DNA of 64,000 bases. Origin: Scleroderma bovista (taxonomy: Eukaryota > Basidiomycota > Agaricomycetes > Boletales > Sclerodermataceae). A program made the translations under genes and the position numbers. Below, one piece after another: positions 56,804-64,000 of the stretch (its first letter is position 1; each line of letters begins with the position of its first letter). The stretch spans positions 117,638-181,637 of the forward strand of contig JAYMGJ010000370.1 in NCBI GenBank assembly GCA_037178675.1. The letters run 5' to 3'. The notes under the pieces were generated by a model. The model was not told the DNA's origin, ran no database searches, and saw only the letters and a list, made by a program, of their open reading frames with translations.

Positions 56804-57174
56804 TGTTACGGTCCGACCTTTTATCTTATCTAATCTACGATTAGATAGCGTTTATCTTATCTTAGTGTACAGCCTCTATCTTATCTACCAAGTCTAGACC
56901 TGTACCTCGTGCTGTACACGCTGCCACCCTTGACATCATTACGCATAGCCTTAGCTCCACAGTGATGTCATTACATAGCCTTTTACCTGCACGTAGCCTC
57001 ATGGATAGCCTCGCGTAGCCCTCGTGTATAGTAGTATATATACCGTGCAATCCAGCACCCAGAGGCTCCCCATTCGAGCTCATCTTGGGTTATTGCTCTA
57101 GATCCTCGCGTCCTATTTCCTCTCAGAGTCTCGCGTGTAGTTGGGTCTTAGGTGTTCTGCCTAGGGTCATCTCA
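56804..57174 (+). repeat. 3' LTR (371 bp)
   Basis: Same sequence as 50840-51210 with a single difference at offset 224 (A at 57028). Confidence 0.96.
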
Positions 57175-57179
57175 ATACC
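57175..57179. repeat. Target-site duplication, right copy (ATACC)
   Basis: atacc immediately after the 3' LTR matches 50835-50839. Confidence 0.85.
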
Positions 57180-57450
57180 CCCCTTATCTATAGTGCACTA
57201 TAGCAATATATAGCAACATATAGCAGCATATAGTACACATATAGTACATATATAGAGAAAAAAAATCAACTAAATGTTACTTATAGTGACTGTCTTAGTA
57301 TATCTTTTTCCTTGTACTTGTTGCTTGCACACCAATAGAATATGCATGAAAACAAATTATATTGTGAAACCTAGTAGCTACTACATGAATAATGCCACCA
57401 ATATATACTACTAATACATGAGGGGGTGTGGAGGGCTGGGCATGAGACAG
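57180..57450. other. AT-rich spacer with TA-type short repeats
   Basis: Contains irregular atatagcaacatatagcagc repeats at about 57190-57255. No gene. It looks continuous with the AT-rich DNA left of the element, as expected for an insertion into one spacer. Confidence 0.6.
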
Positions 57451-58212
57451 TGGGGGGTGGTCATCACTGGTAGTGGCTGCATTGCACAGGTGGTGGTCAC
57501 ATTGTACAGGTGGAGTGTGGTCATCACTGGTGGTGGTTGCATTGCACAGGTCTGGGGTGGTCATCGTTGGTGGTGGCTGCATTGCACAGGTGGGGGGTGG
57601 TTGTCACTGGTGGTGGCCATGTCATCGCTGGTGGTGACTGCATCACACAGGTCCTGTACAGGTGGGGCGTGGTCATCACTGGTCATGGTTGCATCACACA
57701 GGTCTGGGGTGGTCATCGCTGGTGGTGGCTGCATCACACAGGTGGGGGGTGGTTGTTGCTGGTGGTGGCTGCATTGCCCAGGTGGGGGTGGTCATTGCTG
57801 GTGGTGGCTGCATCACACAGGTGGGGGGTGGTTGTTGCTGGTGGTGGCTGCATTGTCACTGGTGGTGACTGCATCACACAGGTGGGGGGTGGTTGTCACT
57901 GGTGGTGGCCACGTCATTGCTGGTAGTGGCTGCATCGCACTGGTGGGGGGTGGTTGTCACTGGTGGGGGGTGGTTGTCGCTGGTGGTGGCTGCATTGCCC
58001 AGGTGGGGGGTGGTCATCACTGGTGGTGGCTGCATCACACAGGTGGAGGGTGGTTGTTGCTGGTGGTGGCTGCATCGTCACTGGTGGTGGCTACATTGCA
58101 CAGGTGGGGTGGTTGTCACTGGTGGTGGCTGCATTGCACACTGGGTGGGGGTGGTCATCGCTGGTGGTGGCCAAATTGCACAGGTGGAGGGTGGCCATCA
58201 CTGGTGGTAGGT
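57451..58212. repeat. G-rich minisatellite, 40-bp unit
   Basis: About 19 unit-lengths of an imperfect 40-bp repeat: ggtcatcactggtggtggct followed by gcattgcacaggtggggggt. Units vary (catcac/cattgc, tgttgc/catcgc) and some are truncated. The plus strand is strongly G-rich with many ggggg runs. Long ORFs through it follow from lack of stops, not coding. Confidence 0.9.
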
Positions 58213-58409
58213 TGTCCAAGGGTAGTGGTAGTGGTCAACAATGGTGGAAGATGGAGATGAGTGAGGATGAGGGACTTAAAGAAATTTTTGCAGTGTGTGT
58301 GTGTGTATTTGTATACATATTGAACTACCAATATTTCCTAATAGTATTAGTATTTACTAGGATTACATCATCTGTAGTATGGGCTTAGAATATTTTGGTG
58401 CACAGTTAC
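58213..58409. other. Short spacer
   Basis: 197 bp between the minisatellite and the truncated element; includes a (tg)n run near 58295. No gene. Confidence 0.5.
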
Positions 58410-58778
58410 TGAGACGACCCTAGGCAAAGAACCGAGGACCCTAACATGCAAGACTCGGAGGAGGATAGGATGTGAGTATCTAGAGCAAGAAACCCAAGAT
58501 GAGCTTGAATGGGGAGCCTCTGGGTGCTGGATTGCACTGTATATATACTATGCTACACGAGGGCTACACGAGGCTATCCATGAGGCTACATGCAGGTAAA
58601 AGGCTATGTAATGACATCACTGTGGAGCTAAGGCTATGCGTAATGATGTCAAGGGTGGCAGCGTGTACAGCACGAGGCACTGGACTAGACTAGGTAGATA
58701 AGATAGAGGCTGTACACTAAGATAAGATAAACACTATCTAATCATAGATTAGATAAGATAAAAAGTTGGTCCATTACA
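58410..58778 (-). repeat. Diverged LTR of a related element, minus strand
   Basis: 369 bp aligning along its length with the 371-bp LTR of the complete element, in reverse orientation (minus strand begins tgtaatggacc, ends gggtcgtctca). Many differences are CG to CA or TG. The self-primer segment reads attcaagctca instead of attcgagctca. Confidence 0.88.
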
Positions 58779-58789
58779 CTACTCCCCCC

Positions 58790-59130
58790 TCAGGTGCAGG
58801 ATTCCAGACTGCAGAACTGAGCGTTGCAAGCTGTGAGGTTTTCAGGGATATGAGTAAATAACGAGTTAAAGTCCACTTGGGTCATACGAAGCTTTTGAGG
58901 AGCAGAAGGGTTTTCGTGATAAAAGTGCTCAACTACCAGAGGAGAATTCTTCAAGTTTGATGAAGGTTCCCAAGTTCTCTCATGCTCTTCATACCCTTTC
59001 CAGTGCACTAGATACTGGAGTTGCCTTTTATAAATATGAGAAGCTACAATATAGTCCACTTCATACTCTTCATTGTGTTCTTCAGAAACATGTACCAGAC
59101 CAGGCCGGTGTGCGCCTAAGTGAGGGAAGA
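58790..59130 (-). pseudogene. Truncated Pol fragment: chromodomain end of the related element
   Basis: Minus-strand frame ending TGA at 58790 encodes the last ~110 residues of the Pol of the complete element: VDYIVASHIYKRQLQYLVHW, ERTWEPSSNLKNSPL, then the terminal CSLESCT. Homology stops near 59130, so the element is 5'-truncated. Arg is often replaced by His or Gln and Asp by Asn, the result of CpG to CpA change. Position next to the LTR at 58778 is the same as in the complete copy. Confidence 0.88.
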
Positions 59131-59760
59131 GGTCAGAACAACCAACAACCAACACCAAATGACAGCAAAATGCAAGTGGTGGTCTTCCTTTGCGTTTCTG
59201 GTATTTAATCTCCTCAGGGGGATGTGCTGCACACCTTCAGGCAGGATGCAGGAGGGAAGGGAAGGGCTTCTGATGGGGATGGAATGCGACTTGGGATGGT
59301 ATTGACTCCTCTTCAGCCTACCACAGTGGTTAGGAAGAGTCCTGGGATTGAAGAGCGATGATAGATTGATGATGGGGGGGTAATAGCAGTGATGGAGCAA
59401 CAGGGAAGCAAGGGGACAGTTCCTGCTTCAAGAATGCGATGGAAAGTGATGGGATGGAGTGGACAGAGATGCTAGACTGCGCTTGAGCCTAGAGAAATGA
59501 TCAGATACAAGATATATCTGATAAACAGCAATATAGGAGCTTTAGGCCAGCACTGAGTGACCTACAAGTCCAAAGACAAAGATAGAGCTTATAGACAGAG
59601 AGGGAGAGTGAATGTGGTCGCTTTATTGAGGGGGAAGCAGACACTTCCTTGCAGCCTTTGGCTGCTGGTTTATACAGGAGGGGCTGTGGCCCTGTAAGCA
59701 CAAATGACTAAGTGCTTGGTAAGAGATTGGTAAGCGATTGATAAGCAGTGTAATCAGGCT
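59131..59760 (-). repeat. LTR/leader-like repeat, copy A (minus strand)
   Basis: On the minus strand: ...ccaatctcttaccaagcac, a TATA-like tgtataaacc, then a C/T-rich leader (ctctccctctctgtctataa; ctctaggctcaagcgcagtct) and gttggttgttctgacctc. The same order occurs on the plus strand at 62770-63430 (actaggctcaagcggagtct; gggttattactccaaccc). Looks like the promoter/LTR end of a transposable element; precise ends not found. Confidence 0.55.
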
Positions 59761-60400
59761 GAGTCATCAATGGGGAGAGCCTGAACAAGCTGCTGAGCCA
59801 AGGGAAAGAGCAAAAACATAGGTAAAAAGGGGTGTATAACCAAGAATATGGAAAAATCATTGCATGGGGCCCAAAAGAGAGGGGGGAAAGCAGGGGATGA
59901 GTAGATCGAAGCTAAATGAGCATATGCAATGACATAATGCATATGAATCATAGGGGCATGAGTCATGAATTGATAAGCAGCATGATAAGCATGATTTGAA
60001 GGATGATTGGTAAGTGATTGGTAAGGGGAGTAATGGGGATTAGTAATGCCAAGAGGGGATGAATAATGCGCAGCAGAGTGAGTCAGAGTGAGCCAGAGTG
60101 ACTCTGTGTGACTCAGAAAGAAGGGAAGCACAACCTATGATTTATTGAACTTTAGATCTGGAGATGAGCTTCTGAAGCAGTGCCACTGATGGGAGTGGCT
60201 GGGGGATAATAAAAGAATTGATCTGACCAGAAGAGCAGTGTCAGGGGGCCTGGAATGACAAGTAGAGTCACAGCTGGTCACAGAGTGTCACAAATCCCTT
60301 GGATTGACCTTCTGTAGAGCAAAAATGCGAAATTTGGTGCTCCCGAAGTGCAGTCTTCCCTTGAGCAGTAAGGGGAAGGTTCTGGACTCTATTAGGGCTC
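59761..60400. other. Repeat-derived spacer
   Basis: About 640 bp with repeated motifs (gattggtaag, gagtgagtcagagtg) between the leader-like repeat and the conserved ORF segment of copy A. The minus-strand ORF here is low in complexity and not recognised as a gene. Confidence 0.4.
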
Positions 60401-60680
60401 CTAAGAAGGGTTCTAGAGCACTGTTTCATTTGTGTTTGTTGCGGGATAGCAGGGAAGTGAAATGTGAATAGCGGATTTGATGTGTCCAGGGAAGTGAGAT
60501 GAATGATAGAGGGAGATGGATGTGACAGGACTCTGGGATGAAAGGACCATATGCAGAGGACTCAGGAGACACAGAGACGACCAGGTATGAATTTTCAAGT
60601 CTAACAATAGACTTGAGATGACCAAAGTATGTGCATGACGCAGGACTGATGAGGAGAACTGTCAAATCCGGGTCCACTCT
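60401..60680 (-). pseudogene. Conserved element segment, copy A (unknown domain)
   Basis: The minus strand encodes VLLISPASCTYFGHLKSIV, then LVVSVSPESSAYGP and LPLSFISLPW. This parallels the plus-strand segment at about 62150-62360 (LVSPASRTYFGHLRSIV; LVVSVSPEPSAYGP; LPLSFVSLPW). The shared pattern looks like a small beta-barrel (KOW/SH3-like) domain from a transposon protein. No complete ORF. Confidence 0.55.
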
Positions 60681-60744
60681 GGATGAAATCCAGTTAAGGT
60701 CTTGAACAAGGGAGGGGCAGAGATTGGCCTAGGCCGGGTATTGC

Positions 60745-61274
60745 TCAGGGGGCAGGATAGACTGATTGGGTACAACGACAGAAGTCAAGCGTTGACCCCT
60801 TGCGTGGATTCTGGTCAAGAGAGAGCAGGGACGAGAGATACGGAGTGGGTGACTTAGTTGATTTCAGACTGAAGATACAAGACTGAGTACAGGACTTTAT
60901 ATACGGAGACGGAAGTAACCTGAGTATATACGGTGACAAGTAAACAACCAAAAGCCAGAACAAGGGAACGAGAGTGAAAGGAATAGGTCGGTAAAATAAA
61001 TGGGGACAGGAAAATAAATGGGGAGCCAGGCTTGAAGCAGACACAGGGAACTGGAAGTATACAGGGGCGACGGAACAGGTGCAAGAACAATGCGGTAAGT
61101 GGAACTAAACCAGATTGGAGAAACGGATAGGGTCGAGTACGGACTTAACAGATACTATGTGCGCGAGCATAGTCCGGAACTGGGGATGAAGCACAAGGGC
61201 CGGGATCGAGCTGTATAGCTGCGATGAAGCCGGAGTAACTGGGAGAGCGACTGGAACTGGACATGGTCGTGACA
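60745..61274 (-). repeat. Probable LTR of another gypsy-type element, minus strand
   Basis: The minus strand shows purine tract taagcgggggata followed by tgtcacgaccatg, the usual junction between a polypurine tract and a 3' LTR. Inside is a TATA-like gtatataaagtcc. The LTR end near 60745 is not defined. About 60 bp of internal DNA (to ~61345) remain. Confidence 0.45.
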
Positions 61275-61431
61275 GTATCCCCCGCTTAGGGGCCGAACCC
61301 ATGAGGCGCCATGAGGCAAGCATGAGGCCAGCTAAGAACAATGGTGAGTCCACACCCTTTGTCTGAGTTCAAATTTGTTCCTATAAGTAAATGGACGGAT
61401 TTCGTTCTCAGCAATTTTCCTAACACCCATC

Positions 61432-61791
61432 ATGTCTTCCACATCCAAGCAGCCTACCCCCACTACCCTCATCGTGCCTGGCCAGCAAGACTGGATGAAG
61501 GCCAAGACGCTGGAGCTGCAATCAGACAACAACGACAACAACGACAACGTGGCTCGGACGAAGGCGGAAGAGCGGCATCGACGCAAGCAGGCGAGGCGGG
61601 AAGAGAAGGCGAGGCGGGAAGAGAAGGCAAGCCAGGAACGTGAGGAGGCCGAGCGTAAGGAGCGAGAGGAGGCAGAGAAGAGGGCCCGGCTCCTGGCGGA
61701 GTGGGACACGTCTGCAGTCCGACTCCCATACCAGAACGATCAAAGAAGCCGAAGAATTGATGGAGAAATGAAGGAGAAAGAGAAGAAATGA
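61432..61791 (+). CDS. Coiled-coil N-terminal part of a CxxC-type basidiomycete protein
   Basis: 119-residue ORF starting MSSTSKQPTPTTLIVPGQQ, then an Asn/Asp stretch and a long Arg/Glu/Lys helix (RRKQARREEKARREEKASQE). Such a start plus charged coiled coil precedes a Cys-rich zinc-binding region in a large family of Agaricomycete proteins of unknown role. The matching Cys-rich part lies 1.6 kb downstream at 63435, with repeat-like DNA between. The true 3' boundary may be a donor before the TGA at 61789. Could be a broken gene. Confidence 0.5.
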   Translation: MSSTSKQPTPTTLIVPGQQDWMKAKTLELQSDNNDNNDNVARTKAEERHRRKQARREEKARREEKASQEREEAERKEREEAEKRARLLAEWDTSAVRLPYQNDQRSRRIDGEMKEKEKK

Positions 61792-62002
61792 TTTTTAGCA
61801 CCCAAATGTCATTTTTAGGCGCCCAGTGCCGGCATTCCAATATTTTGAATAGCTCCATCGTTTCTGAAGCTATCAGGCACATGACTATACCATCAGAGAG
61901 CCTAGAACGTGGTCTATCTGCCTGTCAAGTTCCGACGCAAATCCGTTCATTTCCCACAGAGATATTCCCCCCGCAATCCAGACGTTCGCTTCATCACTCA
62001 CT

Positions 62003-62395
62003 ATGGAGTCCATATTTTCTCTGGATCATTTCTCCGCTATTGCTGCAGATCTCCACTATGTCCTGCTCTTAGGACAGCCTCTCCCAGAGTTCCCGTGCAT
62101 TGCCTGGCACATATCTTCCCAGCCTGCTCCCTCAGTCCCTCTCGTTCTCGGTCAGCGCGTTCTCCTCGTCAGTCCTGCGTCAAGGACGTACTTTGGTCAT
62201 CTTAGGTCTATTGTCAAGCTTGAGAAGTCTTCTCTGGTCGTCTCTGTGTCCCCTGAGCCCTCAGCCTATGGTCCCTTCCTCCCAGATACTTGCCATGTCC
62301 ATCTTCCTCTGTCGTTCGTCTCACTTCCCTGGATGCGTCGAATTCAATACTCTATCCGCTTCCCTACTTTCAGACGACGTCCCCCAGCACCATGA
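62003..62395 (+). pseudogene. Conserved element segment, copy B (unknown domain)
   Basis: ORF of 130 codons encoding FSLDHFSAIAADLHYVLLLG, then RVLLVSPASRTYFGHLRSIV, SLVVSVSPEPSAYGPF and LPLSFVSLPW. Paralogous to the minus-strand copy at 60401-60680. Likely part of a transposable-element protein; no start or catalytic motif recognised. Confidence 0.5.
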
Positions 62396-62769
62396 CAGTT
62401 ATTCCCCCCACTTTATAGTGCTATTAGGAAGAAGAACCCTCTCTTGTTCTTTCCCAGAAGAGAGCTTGTCAAGGGAGCCCATGGTTGCGCTTCAGCGGCG
62501 CTAGAACACATGCACTATACCTTAGTGTATGCTGACCCCCCAAAAGACCTCTGGACCCCTGGTACCCTTCTTGTGGCTGTTTTGTCTCGGATCAATCCCC
62601 CTATTAATCCCAGATCTTCCCCATTGTTGTTCCATCAAATTCCTGATGGTACACAGCCCCCCCATCAAACTTCTTAGGCTGTGCATCAATGACTCCTTCT
62701 GCTGTGCAGTGACTCATCCCTTGCTTACTGATGCTCTCTTGTCATCAGTATTACTCTATCCCTTTCGCA

Positions 62770-63430
62770 TTTTTGGTATATTACTCAGCTCTTACCAATC
62801 CCTTACCAATCCTTGACGAATTCTGCTTACTCCCTTCTCTTTTTGTACTTTAATGCTGTGCCCCCCCCATGTATTTAAACCCCTGGGCTCAGCCCAGTGA
62901 TAGGAGACCCAATTGCACGAAATTATCCCTCTCTCAGACTCTCTCAATCAGTATCCCTTCAGTCTTTGAGTCCTTGTAGGCTTCAGTGAAGGTCTAAAGG
63001 CTCAATATTGTCAAGTTTATCCAAGTTATTCAAGATCTATTCTTTATACTAGGCTCAAGCGGAGTCTAGGCTTCATACCAGTCAATCTTCCTCGCCTCTG
63101 GACATCAGAGGCATCCCTGCCCCTTTGCTGCACCAATCTCTAGGTGTAGTATCACTGTTTCAGTCTCAGTCTACCCAATCCCCGCTTTGACACTTCCTAG
63201 GCTTTAGGAAGAGTCCAGACCCCTATCCCCTTCGTCTTCTATTACTCCTGTACCCCAGGAGTATCCTGCATCATCATCTGCATCACCCTGTTGGTGTAGA
63301 TCCCCTTCCCCCCTCCTCAGCACATCCTCTCTGGACACCGCGGAGGTAAACCACCACTCGCACATTTTCGTAGTCCTTTGTTGGTGTTGTGTTTGGGTTA
63401 TTACTCCAACCCAAATCCACACTTTGACTC
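62770..63430 (+). repeat. LTR/leader-like repeat, copy B (plus strand)
   Basis: Contains ccaatcccttaccaatcc, TATA-like tatttaaacc, the palindrome ctgggctcagcccag close behind it, actaggctcaagcggagtct, and gggttattactccaaccc near the end. Corresponds to copy A at 59131-59760 in opposite orientation. Boundaries approximate. Confidence 0.55.
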
Positions 63431-63434
63431 ACAG

Positions 63435-63953
63435 CGGTGTGCACGCCTAGGCGCCCCTTGCAAGAGGGATGCCGAAAACCCCCGGCAGCGCGCGTGCATA
63501 CGCTGCGCATCGATGAAGGAGAAGTGCGAGTGGCCGGAGGTAGAAGGGAGCGGGTCCGGGTCCAGGAAGGGGAAGGGGAAGGTGGCAGCGACGTCTCCCA
63601 GAGCCGGCGAGAAGAAGAAACACGCCAAGAAGTTGGTCGCCAAGATCAACAGCGACGTGGAGATCGTCGCAGGTCCGTCCGGGTCCAGGTCCATGCTCAT
63701 CGAGCGTATGGACCGACTGATCAAGGCAGTAGAGAACCTCGCATCGGCGCAGTGGTACACGGTGGCGGCAGTCTCTGCATCCAGACAGTCACTGGGCACA
63801 CTTGTGGACGAGTGTGCCCTGTTCGGATTCGAGGAGACCAGAGATGCCGGAGTGGAGTCGACGGACGGAGAGGAGGTTGACCAGAAGGAGGTCAAAGGGG
63901 AAGTGACCGGGCTTCGCGAGGACAACGAGGCACACGCCTCGGAGGACGCATGA
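63435..63953 (+). CDS. Cys-rich (CxxC-type) zinc-binding protein, C-terminal part
   Basis: An exon starting after the acceptor ctcacag (63434) runs to TGA at 63953, 172 residues. Cys motifs: CARLGAPC, then ACIRCASMKEKCEW, a duplicated knuckle-like pattern common in Agaricomycete proteins of unknown function. A Lys-rich NLS-like stretch (GEKKKHAKK), a helix RMDRLIKAVENLA and an acidic C-terminus follow. The upstream coding part is probably the coiled-coil ORF at 61432, or a leader exon in the intervening repeat. These families are often associated with transposons and vary in copy number. Confidence 0.6.
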   Translation, partial: RCARLGAPCKRDAENPRQRACIRCASMKEKCEWPEVEGSGSGSRKGKGKVAATSPRAGEKKKHAKKLVAKINSDVEIVAGPSGSRSMLIERMDRLIKAVENLASAQWYTVAAVSASRQSLGTLVDECALFGFEETRDAGVESTDGEEVDQKEVKGEVTGLREDNEAHASEDA

Positions 63954-64000
63954 GTCCGGTCCAGACAATTTTCTTTTACTGTAAACTTTTAGTGTACTTT

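Larger units (their letters stand above)
50840..57174 (+). mobile_element. Complete Ty3/gypsy chromovirus LTR retrotransposon
   Basis: 6335-bp element with 371-bp LTRs that begin TG and end CA, target duplication ATACC, primer-binding site 2 bp after the 5' LTR, Gag with a zinc knuckle, Pol in the order protease, reverse transcriptase, RNase H, integrase, and a polypurine tract (gaggggggag) before the 3' LTR. Integrase ends in a chromodomain, which defines chromoviruses and targets them to marked chromatin. ORFs are intact, so the element may be active. Confidence 0.96.

Noticed and set aside
57418..58260. Several long ORFs (up to 280 codons) in three frames
   Set aside because: They run through the 40-bp minisatellite, which lacks stop codons; the Gly/Trp/Val-rich repetitive translations in every frame are an artefact of the repeat.
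61105..61882. Minus-strand ORFs opposite the coiled-coil ORF and LTR fragment
   Set aside because: They are complements of the Arg/Glu-rich coiled coil and of LTR sequence, with no domain of their own.
1..64000. CRISPR array, operon or bacterial origin
   Set aside because: Repeats present are minisatellite, WD40, heptad or LTR repeats; spliced genes throughout show eukaryotic DNA.

Overview
The window looks like nuclear DNA of a filamentous basidiomycete, most likely an Agaricomycete. Nearly every gene is split by many introns of about 45-60 nt. Genes are packed with divergent promoters of about 90-160 bp and short convergent 3' ends. The accessory part holds a NACHT-WD40 (NLR-like) gene, a chromodomain Ty3/gypsy element and a fungal Cys-rich 'CxxC' protein. 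I cannot name the species. Exon boundaries were read from GT-AG or GC-AG sites, reading phase and protein-family continuity, not from transcripts.

Positions 1-40150 are a dense housekeeping block. In order: NPC1 sterol transporter (3' part), RNPS1-like splicing factor, C2H2 factor, cytochrome b5 reductase-like protein, Mediator Med18, snoRNP factor Bcd1, Fe-S factor Dre2, a forkhead factor, a small unknown gene, an Apd1-like Fe-S protein, Sch9-like kinase, a Tim17-like protein, acyl-CoA dehydrogenase, a Zn2Cys6 factor, nuclear poly(A)-binding protein Pab2, mitochondrial ribosomal bL19m, an Ivy1-like BAR protein, mitochondrial aspartyl-tRNA synthetase, an F-box-like protein, phosphopantetheinyl transferase, a PfkB kinase, NC2-beta and SmF. 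These serve transcription, RNA processing, organelle translation, iron-sulfur and lipid metabolism and nutrient signalling. They are not a biosynthetic cluster.

Positions 40150-44590 are gene-poor: I see spliced-looking fragments but no convincing gene. A 12-exon NACHT gene follows (44592-50157). It encodes an N-terminal helical region, seven tandem 7-residue His-rich repeats, a NACHT ATPase and 14 WD40 repeats (two propellers' worth). The WD40 part is more AT-rich than the NACHT part and its repeats are very alike.

From 50840 to 57174 lies a complete young chromovirus-type LTR retrotransposon. It has 371-bp LTRs differing at one base, a 5-bp target duplication, Gag, Pol with a C-terminal chromodomain, a predicted -1 frameshift signal and a Tf1-like self-priming site. 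Downstream come a 40-bp G-rich minisatellite, a 5'-truncated CpG-decayed relative of the same element, and a mosaic of inverted repeats and LTR fragments (59130-63430). That mosaic appears to separate two halves of a CxxC-type zinc-binding gene.
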